From contig JADLZK010007647.1 in assembly GCA_015847255.1 (NCBI GenBank), forward strand, positions 434,001-498,000: a DNA stretch of 64,000 nt, written 5' to 3'. The position numbers and the translations under genes were made by a program. The notes under the pieces were generated by a model, which worked only from the letters and a program-made list of their open reading frames with translations, made no database searches and had not been told where the DNA came from. The stretch comes from Hyparrhenia diplandra. Lineage: Eukaryota > Streptophyta > Magnoliopsida > Poales > Poaceae. Positions 23,620-34,950 of the stretch are shown one piece after another. The number at the start of each line of letters is the position of its first letter. Positions within the stretch are counted from its first letter, which is position 1.

Positions 23620-24745
23620 CCCCATGGCGTTTGATTTTGGTTTTCCATGGTGGGCATTGGAGTCCATCGAGGGTGATAAGGTCACGATTAATCGTGGCCT
23701 AACAGCGGAGGGCTTTGATGCCTGCCGTAGTTAATCGATTTATCGCAGCAGACATCTTAGGTGTGCCCGTTACGGTTAATGATTTAAAAAAAAAAAAAAA
23801 AAAAACCTAGATAGGCCCGCTGAGTCCATCCACCGGTGCGTCGAGCCCATCCAGGGCTGTAGCGCCTAGTCGATCCATCGCCAGATCCGCGACCGGGAGG
23901 GAGCGCCGCCACTGGATCGGACCGCCGCACCACCGGATTGGGCCGCTGAACCACGAGGAGCGGGAGCACGACGTCTTTGCCGGATCGAAGGCACCGTGCT
24001 CTCCACGCCACTAACCACAATGCATATCAAGAGGCGCACGCGCACCCCTGCCTTGGACCCACCATGAGCCCCACGGTGGGATCGAATCCATGGTCGGAGA
24101 AGGAACTAGGCCACTGTTGCTGATCCGCATGGCGCACGCGAGCATGCATGCGAGTGCCTACCACCAAATCCATGCGTGTCGCCTCAGCAGGTGGAGCCTC
24201 CACGCGCCCCCAATGGCGGTGCCTCATCTTGTGCCTCCCCGTTGTCGAGAGAGGGAGAGGGAGGCTGGGAGTGGAGAGGGAGAGGGTGGCTATAGAGTGG
24301 AGAGTGAGGGGAGCGGGCTTGCGGTTTGATGGAGGTGGGGAGGGAGGCGTCGCGGATCGGTGCGGTGGGATAGGGGGCCGAGACTGAGAGAGGGAAATCG
24401 GTGTTGGTGTTGATTAGTCTGAGAATGAGTGAAACCTTAAGTCTAGAATTTCGGGCCTAGTCTAGGTCTATTGAGCCTCTACATTTTCCATGACGGGCTT
24501 TTAAAATGGTAACCTCGATCGGAAAATCTATTAAATGTGGTGGGCATGTTAGAATGCCCGCCGTGGTTAATAAATATTAATCAAGGCGGACGTTTTTAAG
24601 GTGCCCGCCATGGTTAATCGATTTTTCGAGCCGCACAAAAATTCCCGTCATGGTAAAAAAAAAAAACACCCATCACGGTTAATCCGAGCATTAACCATAC
24701 AAATGAGGCGCCCGCCATTGTTAATTTTTCTGGGGCGTCTTGCAA
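23620..24745. mobile_element. Probable CACTA-like or similar element with subterminal repeats
   Basis: A GC-rich centre (23.8-24.4 kb) is flanked by clusters of a short motif, consensus tGCCCGCCaTGGTTAAT. Left copies are near 23700, 23725 and 23770; right copies are near 24555, 24602, 24645, 24668 and 24710. Dense variants of one short motif at both sides of a GC-rich body are typical of subterminal transposase-binding arrays. Terminal CACTA ends and a target duplication were not found, so limits are approximate. Confidence 0.45.
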
Positions 24746-25087
24746 AATCATTTTTGCAGAGCCACATGTATCACTTTAATGAGTTACATGTGAATGGTAG
24801 GATTTCAGGTGGGGCAAAGCCTACGTGTGTCTTTACGTGGTGGCTGCATGAGTACCAACAGAGAGAGGCAGGGATCATGGGTGGAACGCGATGCAGACTA
24901 GGTGCGGTACACAGTCGTGCGGTACACTGTAATGGAAGCATTACAAGATGCAGGGCTTTTTAATTGGTTTACGGTACACGCAATCCCATAGAGCTGCCGT
25001 TACATTTGCTGGAGCCAACAGCATCTGTAATTGACTTACAACAGGGCATAATTCGAGTGAAGCAAAGTGATCACCAAATTGATCGAA

Positions 25088-26445
25088 TTAATAAGTTCCC
25101 TGATTTACTGCCCCAAGAATCTCAACCAATTGCTTGAGCGCGAAATCATCCGAGAGGATGCCGTAGTGGGTCACATTGGGTAGAAAAACGAACTTGAAGT
25201 ATCGCTGATCCGTGTCATTCTGAATCACCGTCCGCCATGCCGAAACCACCTCCGAGTTGATGGCGCCGTCGCCGTCGTCGTTCGCTACCTGAGGCATCTT
25301 CCCAAAGCCACCGTCCCCGTAGGTGAGCTGCACAGGCGTCGGTATACCGACGCCCACGACGCTCGTCGTCGGCACGAGCGGCGCTCTTATACCCAGCGTC
25401 ACCGGCAGCGCCCTACTCTGGTACCGCGGGGCCACGTCACCGGCAGAGAAGCCGACGTCGGTGAGGTACTCCGACATGTTAAAGGCGGAGTAGTTCTTGT
25501 CCTGCGTGACCACCAGCGGTGCGTGGCCGAACACGCTGGGCGACGGCAGCACCGCGAGTGGGGACGCGAAGCTCCGGCTAGTGTTGGCGTAAAACAGCAC
25601 GTTGCTCGACGGGCCGGTGTCGGCGGCGGCGATTGTCCTCAGCACCGCCACGCCGCCGCCTACGCCGGTGGTGAGCATGAGGTAGTGCTTGACCAGACTC
25701 TGCCGCCACTGCGGCGAGCTCCGGTAGAGTAACTGGAGCGCAATGTGGCCGCCGAATGCGTGCGAGATGAGGATCACCGGCTTGTCCTCGTTCTTGCTGC
25801 TCGCGTGCTCCACCAGATCCCGGATGCGGGAGAGGTCGGAGTCGAAGACCTCGGATGGTTGGCCGGGCGGCGCCGCCGCGTACCGGAAGTCGTAGTAGGC
25901 ACCGAACATGTTCTCGCCGTCTCTATACCCGAGTCCTTCCAGTGTCGTCACCAGTTTCTCCATGCAATTGTTCCTGCGAAAACTTGGTTAGTTTTTCTCT
26001 ACTAGCATTTAAAAAAATATGCTATATATAATCAACAGCTTTACATACTTCATAGCAGGATCATCGGAGCCGAAGCCGCGAGTGCTATCGAAGTCCACCA
26101 CGCGGGTCTGAACGCCTGGCGCATTGCAGTAGTCGTCGGCGGCGCGGTCGTAGACGAGTCGCAGCTGGTCGGCGTAGCAGGGCATCAGCCTGGGATCCTG
26201 CAGCGCCGTCTGATTCTTCCACAGCCGGAACCACCCCTGGCCCTTCATCGCGCCGCACCAGGGCATCCCTGGCGGCGGCTGGTACTCATCCGTGAGCCGC
26301 GCGTCGAGATTGCTGCAGGTGTAGCCCGGCACCAGCACGACTGGGTGGAGGTCCGGCGAGGTCTCTCTCCATGCGCAGGCGAGCTGCGGCTGTCGAGGAA
26401 GTAGAGGCAAGTGAGCAGAGGGAAGACGAGCTGCGGCATCGTCAT
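25088..26445 (-). CDS. LCAT1-like: LCAT-like protein, copy A; catalytic Ser replaced by Ala; 2-bp slip in exon 1
   Basis: There are two exons, 26049-26445 and 25088-25973, with a GT-AG intron. The restored product would be about 426 residues, near the usual size of plant LCAT-like 1. It has a signal peptide (MTMPQLVFPLLTCLYF), then VVLVPGYTCSNLDARLTDEY, GWFRLWKN, NAPGVQTRV, a DFRYAAAPPGQPS block, the nucleophile-elbow region VILISHAFGG, DDGDG and LPNVTHYGIL. LCAT enzymes use Ser in SHSxGG; here codon 25757-25759 is GCA (Ala, about residue 204). The usual APWGG motif is also changed, to TGVGG. The DGDG Asp and NVTH His regions remain. Exon 1 has CTCTCT at 26363-26368 where the sister copies lack 2 bp, which breaks the frame between signal peptide and mature part; exon 2 is fully open. 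It is the best-preserved copy, probably secreted or vacuolar and non-catalytic if expressed. Confidence 0.75.
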
Positions 26446-26467
26446 CGAGCACTGCAACTCGGAGATA

Positions 26468-26670
26468 GCTGATGTGCTTTTATATAGCACAATAACAAAA
26501 ACCAAATGGGTTGGCAATCGTGGTGCAAATGATTTGTAATTGTATCTAGCATCCACACCGCCTAGGTTAAACACTTTAGTGTCAGAAGAGCTGACAATCG
26601 TGGTGCAAAAGGTTTGTATAAGACTCTAGCTAGCATACACACTGTCTAGTTAAAACATTTTAGTGTCAGA
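26468..26670 (-). promoter_or_regulatory. Copy A promoter: TATA box and two ~80-bp repeats
   Basis: On the minus strand TATATAAAAG lies at 26477-26486, about 35 bp before the ATG. Upstream, two ~80-bp units start gttggcaatcgtggtgcaaa (about 26510) and ctgacaatcgtggtgcaaaa (about 26590), each ending near tttagtgtcagaag. The same repeat is present upstream of the other three copies. Confidence 0.65.
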
Positions 26671-26859
26671 AGACCAAAAAAATTGGACATTTTCTGCAGT
26701 CCATGGCTCTAACTGAGCGTCCATTGCGCTGCCCACGTTCTTACCAGTACTTCCGACTCCTATTATAACATTTGTAATTCCCACTTGTCGGTTCTTCTGC
26801 CATTCAATTTTTGATCCAGTTGACTTGAATGACACATCTAGATCTAGTAGTTGACCGAA

Positions 26860-27410
26860 TCTACCTTAGTGTCCATGGCTAAGCAGTAATCATCAAAATC
26901 TTTTGACCTGAACTCACCAGCATTATCCATCTAAATGGACTGAATGCGGTTGTCTCGAGAAATTTGCTTTTAGCATGATGATTTGGGCAATAAGCTAGCT
27001 TGGAAAAGGTATGGTTCCTCATGGACAATTAATTGATCCATTGGCTCCATTTGTTAGAAGCATCAATCTATACCATGAAGTACCTGAATGGGTCCGACAT
27101 AGGTTGAATAGGTCCACTAGTGTCACCCTTTGTATCCTTTGTAGGAATGAGGGTGATTGATTCCTAATATTTATGAGGGATGATTTTGTGATTAGTTCCC
27201 CCTTTGCACACCGTGGTGCAAATAAATTATTCAGGATTAGAGAAACTTTTGATACCGTGGTCATTAGAATTATTTGTGATTCTCCACATCATACTCAACC
27301 CAGGATGACCCAATTAGTCATGCCATATTCAATGAGTCTACGTTTTTAAATATGGTTTTCTTTGCAACATGTCCTGGAATGGGTTTTATGTATGCGTAGT
27401 ACAAACCCTA
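26860..27410 (-). pseudogene. Ty1/copia integrase remnant
   Basis: Minus-strand frames give SGPIQP, FRYFMV-IDASNKWS, MRNHTFSKLA and MDNAGEF-SKDFDDYC, the conserved integrase core of copia polyproteins (usual form: GPI-PxxGxFRYFMVLIDAST, IRLDNAGEF). Several stops and frame changes make it non-functional. It sits immediately upstream of the copy A promoter. Confidence 0.7.
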
Positions 27411-28884
27411 TGGAGATGAAGGGAGACTTTTCCACCAAATGCTTTTGGTGCCCGTTGTTGACGGTAGTTAACGTTCATAAAAAACCACCAACAATACTAG
27501 AGAAATGCATAGAAATGATCACAAACATAGAATTAGGGGTTTAAACTCATAATTTCCACAAGTTTTGGTGAATCTATTATTTTTTAGGGGATTAAACATG
27601 AAAAGAGACAAGGAGTTTCCAAAGCATGCACGTTCCCAAGACACAATTCAACCGTACCAGACTTTTATGAAAGAAGGATCTAGAAGACACCAGAGGACTC
27701 CACACCAAATGAGAGAGGAGGTGACTACCAGGGGAACTCAGCCGAGTTTAACCCTAACCTGGCTGAGATCGGGGCCCACTTGTCAGCCACTAGCTTCGTA
27801 GAATGGTTCTCGACCGGCTCCAAGATTGCATCTACACTGCTGATCAAGGTCGGTTTTATCTGAGGGCTCCGGTGCATCCTAGGCCCTTATATAAACAAAC
27901 GCCCTACCCCCTAGGCTCAAGGAATTCATAACTCAGATCATGATTATTTATACAGAAGAGAAGACAAGGCAAAAGAAGAGAGATCGTCTCCACTAGAGAT
28001 TAGTATAGCAACTTTATAGGTCTAGGTCTAAATTAGCTAGTTAGATTCAAGTAGAGTTGAGCGTTGCTAGCTCAATATTCTAGATGTTCAAGTCATCTGG
28101 AGGCTAGTATTATCTTGTATCTACCTCTATATTCATGACTTTGCTATGTTTCAATACTATGTTTCATTTTGCTATGTTGCTAGTTTACTCTAGTAGCATA
28201 TTTGATAAGTCATAATTGATAATGAGTTTATGCATTCATTCGTAGAGTGCCTACCTCAATACTCGAGTGAGTTAGGTGGTAGATGTTATGTAAGCATGGT
28301 GTTTATATGCTATTTACCACCGAATGCATCTTACATTCTAGGTCATGTGTCAGATCACGGATGTGATACTCCCATTGAGTCCTTTGTAGTCCACTCCCTA
28401 TCTATAAGTTAAGTTGAACATGATTATGGGGATAGTCCTGTTGCATTCTTGATTTTCCTTATTAATCTTCATTATGCATAGATAAAGGATAGATATACAT
28501 GATTCTCTCAGGTGCTAGAGTGTATGAATTACATAGTGAAGTAGAAGCTACATAAGAATTCAATCTCATAATTATCCATGTTTGTTTAACTAGTGAGTAG
28601 TTTATGCCTATCTATGTGTGTTACTTATGCCTAAGTTATCATTATTTAGAGTCAAATATAAATAACGATACCTAGAATTCTCCCAGTAAAATGCTAGTAG
28701 TATTTTATCTTTGCTCTTGAGGATAACCTTTGTTCATTATAATTATTCTTTAAGATTCAAGAGGCATAATCACGGATACCATAAACACATTTCTAGCATT
28801 GGTGTGGGGATGACAACCTATCACTATGGTAATGCAATGAAATGTCCATACCATGGTACTCCTAGTGACACTAGGTGAGATTAA

Positions 28885-30130
28885 TGTTGGGAATATGCCC
28901 TAGAGATAATCATAGAGATGATTGTATCACCTTGTATCCATGATATATTATGTGTTCATGAATATCCATTAAAGACAACTTGTATCGATTGGCAATTATG
29001 TGAATTGTTTTGTGAGACTCTTTACTTGTATGGTTATTCTATAATTGTCCTCGGTCGGAGTTCATGTGAGGACACACATGAATATTAGATCAACACACAT
29101 ATTGGTTGATGACTATGTTTCACAAGTCATAGACATGGAGATGTCAAACTAATAGTGTAGGCACATGTATGACATGGGGGGTTTGGATTGACCCGACATG
29201 AGATGTTACTATTATTGTCTCTTTACACATCATGCACGTTATGTCCTTAGACACGAGATTGTCGTATGTACTCAAGATGTGAAACGACCTACTTAGGGAC
29301 TATCAAACGTTACTCCGTAATTGGGTAGCTATAAAGGTGGTCTTCGGGTTTGTCAGGAAGCATGCTGTGAGGCATAGTCAATTAAGATGGAATTGCCCCT
29401 CTCCATGAGAGAGAGATATCACTGGACCACTCGATTGATTGGATCAAGAAATGCATGGCCGTGCTTGGGTTAAGTGTTAACCCACGTGGTGGACCAAATA
29501 TCGTGTGGCAAGGGAATAACATGTATGTGAATTTGTGGTGGTTCGTCTGATATGATCATTGCGTACACATGGGAGTTGACACGTCTTGCTAGAGGCCGCT
29601 ATCAGCTATTGGTCGAGTAGGAGTACTCAGGCCATGTCTATGTGTGCGTGAGCCCATAGGGTCGCACGCTTAAGGGGAAGGAGGCCTAATTCGGATATGA
29701 TCCAATTAGACGAGACTTAGGGTTACTAATGGGCCTCCAGCTCGGGAGCCTGTTAGGGACGCCTATATATATGAGGTGGGCGCGGGGCTAGGTTAAGCCA
29801 AGTCACGCCACTTTGGCAGCCGCCACCGCCCACGCCCTCGCCTCTTGCTCCTCGCGGACCTAGCAGTCCAGGCGCATCGCTTCCTCCCCCACATGTGGGA
29901 TACCTCGGAGGTCTTTGCATCCGAGCACAAGGACGAACCGCACGTGGAGGACGGGCGTAAGCAACTTGGCGGCACTACTGCTATGCGCACATCTTCGCCG
30001 AGGGTCAACACTCGCCGCACCGCTTGGCGTCTAGTGGTAATCCCGTGATCTATAACTAGCAGTAGATCCTTGGTTTATGGGTAGAAAATTTTTTGTTTTC
30101 TGGCTAGCGTAGCGATCCCATATTCCTTCA
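28885..30130 (+). mobile_element. Solo LTR of a copia-type element nested in the gypsy LTR
   Basis: The insert starts TGTTGGGAATATGCCCTAGA and ends CATATTCCTTCA, imperfect inverted ends. It is flanked by the perfect 5-bp duplication ATTAA at 28880-28884 and 30131-30135. The start resembles LTRs of the Angela/BARE-like copia group of grasses. At 1246 bp with no interior, it is the product of LTR-LTR recombination. The 29793-30048 frames inside it are not genes. Confidence 0.88.
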
Positions 30131-30359
30131 ATTAACTCCGCCCTTTGGTAGTGACATTAAGGACTACCAACAAGCATTTCTGGTGTCATTGCCGAGGCAG
30201 AATAAATGGCTACCAAGAGAAAAGTTGATAAATAGATACTTATTGATGCAATCATAACCAGGCATCACTTCTTTAGCATGCTTATCCTTGTTTTTATTTT
30301 TTTTTCATTTTATATAGGGTATTATAAGATTGATTATGATTCCCCACACTTCATCCATA

Positions 30360-31640
30360 AGAATAAAATGAGTCAAGAGGAAGCCCCACACAAATTTCTA
30401 AAGCTATGGCCGAGAAGACACTGCATGAGTTATCTACTCCAAGCACTGGGACCAACACTTCAAACCAATGATCTTGAGTTCGAGTGCAGGCCAAGCCTCA
30501 TCAACATGGTGTAATCAACCTCATTCAGTTGAAAGTCACATGAAGAGCTAGTGCTCATCTTCAATGTTTTTTTAGAGATTGGCACCACTTTCACCATCAA
30601 GGACGTCTCTCAGGACATCATACTACACTGCTTATTCCCATTCTCACTAACAGGAAGAACGAAGTAATGGTTCTACTCCAACAAAGAAGAAACCAACACA
30701 TGGGAAATGTTCAAAGGTCTTTCTAGCAAGATTCTTCTTTGTAGGCAAAACCAATTTCTTATGAGAAAATATTAACAATTTCCAATAGCGGAAAGGAGAA
30801 TCAATTCTAGAACCATGAGAATGTTTAAAAGAATACATATCAAATTGTCCTCATTCTTGTTATGGAAGACTGGTTGCTCATGCAAGGATTTTATCATGGA
30901 TTAACATAGAAAGCTAAAGAACAACTAGATGCAACTACTAGAGGATTTATTTTGTCACTCACTCTTAGGAAAGCTGAGATACTCATGGACAAGATACTAG
31001 AGAATTAAAGCTAATCCCAAGGCAACATTCAACTCAGCTATCGAGTGAAGAAACACCAAAATACGTACATGCAATATCAACCAAGATGAGTGTCTTTGTT
31101 GAATTGGCTCGAAATACGAGCTAACTTCAAGAAGGATCAACAGACCATTCAAGATACTATGAACTCTTTACCAAATACAAGCCCGGTCGTTAGCAATTCA
31201 CCCCAACATGATCAAGACAAAGATGGAATTCGCAACAACGATCGAACTACCAAGGTAAGTACTCAAGTAATTATACTAAACAACCATCTTTAAGAGAATT
31301 AATTGAAGAACAAGATAGAATCAATCATAATATTTCCAAGAAGCTTACTACAAATGATAAAGTGATACAGGATATAAATACTAAAATGGATAACTTTTAT
31401 TCTGCAAGATGAACATAGTTACAACCAAAAAAGATAGAATCACAAATAGCAAAATTGTGCGCTACATTGCTCGTTGTCATTAACCCCCGAAAGGGTTTTC
31501 AATATAACAAGAAGAGGTGGGAAGTCTACACGTGACCCCCAATTTCCAAAAAACAACAACAAGAGTACCGTAGCACCAACGGTGTGACGGAAAAAAACAA
31601 GGATGATGACATAGAAGAAACTATGCCACAAGAGCAACAA
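30360..31640 (+). pseudogene. Decayed gypsy gag
   Basis: Across frames the region gives AEKTLHELSTPS, EIGTTFTIKDVSQDII, HCLFPFSLTGRTK, WFYSNKEETNTWE and LRKAEILMDKIL. These are the gag landmarks of Athila/Tat-type elements (AEKTLHEFATPS, RLFPFSLLGKAKQWFY). Stops and frame changes are frequent, so it is non-functional. Confidence 0.7.
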
Positions 31641-31761
31641 ATGAGATAAGGTTTCCATGACACAAACTTCTTACCATTTTGATGAAGAAATCAAAGAGCC
31701 CAAGTGGATGAGTAGTTTGAAAAGTTTGCGGTGGTAATTCGAAGCTATACATCAACATACC

Positions 31762-33079
31762 CGTTGGTATTTCTTAGCATAAGCAGATAAGTCTGCAAGT
31801 GCACAGAATTACCGTTGTAACCTTAACCTAGAAGTATTCAGGGTACCGTATCTCCACATGGAACAAAATATTCTCTTCTAGCTAATTCGTCCAAGGACAA
31901 CACAAGGATAGAGAAGGGAAGGTAGAGATGGATTCCTATAGCTCTTATGTCTTAGGGACAACAGTACTCTACTCCTACTTGCTCACTTCGGGCATTGGAT
32001 CACACCTGGTCTGCTAGGTGATGCCGGCCTCTAGCTCTACTCAGAGCAGGGAACGTGGAGGGACGCTAAGTACGCACAAGGCTATCACCACCTGCCGCCA
32101 CCGTCACTTTCGAAGGTTACAAGGCAAATGAAGATAGCCTCTAGACTAGACACCATGTCTGCTATAGACTACTACTTTAGCGTCATATAGGATATCCCGT
32201 CTTTATCAGGGGCTCTCTACTAGGGAATTCGCCATGGGACGAACGACAAACCCATAAACAAGTAAAAGTAAAGCTAAACTAAACAAAAGACATATAAGAC
32301 TATAGGAACCATGAACACTTACTTAGCCAAGATCCCGTTAGGGAGCCAAGTTCATGCCTATAGAGGTACAAGCTTGAGGAGCCAGCAACAAGTCTGACAC
32401 TTCCCTGCTCTCTCCCTCACATCTCACTTTCATAACTCTTGCTAGCTACTAGGGCATAGCACTTTGGAGTGGAAGTGCAAGTGTGTAATGTGCTCTTGAT
32501 CCTTTGTGTGTTTTTGTTTGGAGAGGGGAGTTTATCTTTCTTTTATAGTGTGGGAGGTTGGTTTTGGGGCCAAAAAAGGATTCACCTGCATGCAAGTGCC
32601 CCTAGGCTTGCGCGAGTTACCATCAGAAGAAGCTGGGCCCGAACCGCCTTAAACCCGGTCTGGCCGTAGTGGGGGTCCGGGTAGAGTCTGACTGGCTCCA
32701 TTCATGACCCGGCTTCTCGGTCGCGCCGCTTGGTAGGCCTAGGCGTGGGCAGTGGCAATGGTCCAAAGCGGTCCTAAAGCTCAGGGCGCTCCCTTGTCTC
32801 GCTTTTGACTATGCCTTCTAGAAGGCGTATTTTGGCCATTTTAGGTTTGCCCCTACAAAATAAGTAAAATAGCAAATGTAGAGTGCACATGTTTAGTACC
32901 ACCTTGCTGGTTAAGCAAGGGAGGAGCCAACTCATAAGCCTTTGCCTTCTAGCCATATCACTTTCGGGTTAACCCTTTTACGTGAAGCGAGGACAAAAGT
33001 GTAAGCATGGTGTTATGTGTACGCGTGCACGCCCCTCAGAAGGGCTGTGCGGTGCGGCTTTGGAGGGTAGGGTGTTACA
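31762..33079 (-). mobile_element. LTR retrotransposon LTR or remnant, minus orientation
   Basis: The left edge (gttggtatttcttagcataagc...gtctgcaagtgcac...gtattcagggtaccgta) is the reverse complement of the LTR end at 46.08-46.18 kb. The right edge, read on the minus strand, starts TGTAACACCCTACCC. A minus-strand TATA-like ctataaaag lies near 32542. No target duplication was found, so exact limits are uncertain. Confidence 0.5.
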
Positions 33080-33784
33080 ATTAACCATTTCCTTGACGGT
33101 TTAGCTCTAGGGAGGACTTCATTTGTTGTGTGGTTTTTGTGCCACGAAGTGGGTTCAAGGCACCGCTATAATCCTCGATTCAATTAGGAACTCCGAAGGA
33201 TGAATTGTTCTTTCCTTCGGTGTTAGGTGGTTCAGCGAGGTCTCAACGGTCGATCCTAAGGATGGTAAAGGTACGGATTCAACTGAAGAGAGCTTCTCAA
33301 AGCTTGACATGCCCTTGTTTTGGTGGGGTTCATTACGATGGGAGAAGCATGCTTCTCTAGGATGTGATCAAGGATTTTACTTAGTTCCATCGTAGTTTTA
33401 TGTGTAAATGACCCTCCGACGGTCATGTCAAGGTATTTTCATTATTTTTATGACTTTTTTATGTAAACGTTACATAATATCAACAAACATTTCCTAGCAA
33501 AGCATTGCTAGGATGTATTAATTCTAGTGATGATGCTATTAAACAACATCACGACGTACACATGCAGTTGCATGCACATGCCTAGTGCTACATGCTTCCT
33601 TTTGCTTTCATGCTATGCGTCGTGCATGTACAAGCAGATGGGGAACACGCCATTCATGGTTGGGCCCCACATGCTGCACGCTCTGCCCATGCATGCAAGT
33701 GGGAACCAGCCACAACCGTTTGCCTTCCTATGCGCGTGCGGGGACCACGTACGCTCATAGGGACCACCTCCGCGTGCACCTGCT
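33080..33784. other. Spacer, no gene recognised
   Basis: Low-copy-looking sequence with no domain signature. The overlapping short frames at 33527-33830 are rich in His/Cys/Met because of alternating catgcatgc-like DNA and are not convincing as genes. Confidence 0.4.
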
Positions 33785-34150
33785 TTCGCCTACTAATAAA
33801 AACACTTGCAATGTAAAGCACTTCTTGTAACATACGTCTAAAACAAGTGAAATGTTTTGAGATACGCTTGCAACATGCCAACATATATTGATAGCCACTG
33901 TGACATATACAACATCTAGACAAAACATATGGAACATACGTCTGAAAATGCTAAAACAATTGAATCATATTCTGGCAACATATGTGTATAGCCACCGTAA
34001 CATTGTAACATTTAGACACAGCACTTGCAACATACCTCTGAAATAGTTCAACATTTAAAACATACACTTGCAACATACGTTAATAGCAATTGCAATATAT
34101 GCAACATCGAGATAGAACACATACAACACTTACTTGAAACATATAGAGCT
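33785..34150. repeat. AT-rich gcaacat tandem array, second occurrence
   Basis: Same motif and order as 23160-23525 (cacttgcaacat, tatagccac, acatacgtctgaaat, tgcaatatatgcaacatc), about 3-4 diverged units. It lies about 0.8 kb from the 3' end of LCAT copy B, compared with about 1.6 kb for copy A. This suggests the A/B duplication included it, with later insertions or deletions between. Confidence 0.7.
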
Positions 34151-34950
34151 TACTGCCGAACGTAGGTTTAGGGTGCAAAGCTCATGCAGACAATAATTAA
34201 TTTTCAATTTAACATACATGCATGTGTACATACACACGCAACTAGTAACATTCGTCATGGAGCACTTTAATGGGTTACATGTAAATGGAAGGATTTCACC
34301 TAGGTTAAATCCTTCACGTGTTTTCCTGTGATGACCCGTGTGTGGCTGAGTGAGAACTAAGAGAGAGGCGGTGGACCATGGGAGGAACCCAATGGAGACT
34401 AGGTGCGTCCCACATGGGGTGGCTGCATGGGGACCAAGAAAGTGGCAGACCGCTGGCCAGATGTGATGCAGACTTGAGGTGTGGCCAGTGGCGAAGGCTG
34501 GATTTGCGATTGGGTATGCCAAATGCACAAAATTTTGAAGCAATAAAAATCCATATAATAATAACCAGAGTACAAGCAAGTTTGAAACATAAATAAATAA
34601 TTAAGAAATATTACAAAACAATAATGGCTACAGCAATATAAGCTCGGGTGGGAAGCATTACAAAATGCATGGTTTTCTTTTATTGGCACAGTACAAGTAA
34701 GCTCATAGAGCTGGTTTTTTTTTTTTTTTATTGGCTTACGGTACAAGCAAGCTCATAGAGCTGTTTTTTTTATTGTCTTACGTTACAAGCAAGCTCATAG
34801 AGCTGCCGTTACATTTGCTGGATCCAACAGCATATGTAATTTTTTTTTCCGACGGCGGGCGCTGCCCGAGAGCATATGTAATTGACTTACAACAGAACAG
34901 GATACAGGGCATAGTTCGAGTGAAGCAAAGTGATCACCAAATTGATCGAA

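Larger units (their letters stand above)
27456..31760 (+). mobile_element. Truncated gypsy (Athila/Tat-like) retrotransposon: 5' LTR plus gag
   Basis: The LTR starts TGTTGACGGTAGT at 27456 and ends ACTACCAACA at 30172; the ends are imperfect inverted repeats. A TATA-like tatataaa lies at 27888-27895. Just after the LTR comes ttctggtgtcattgccgagg, resembling the primer-binding region of Athila/Tat elements (ctggcgccattgccgggg). A decayed gag follows. No pol or 3' LTR was found before another LTR begins at about 31762. A copia solo LTR interrupts this LTR; without it the LTR is about 1.46 kb. Confidence 0.7.
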
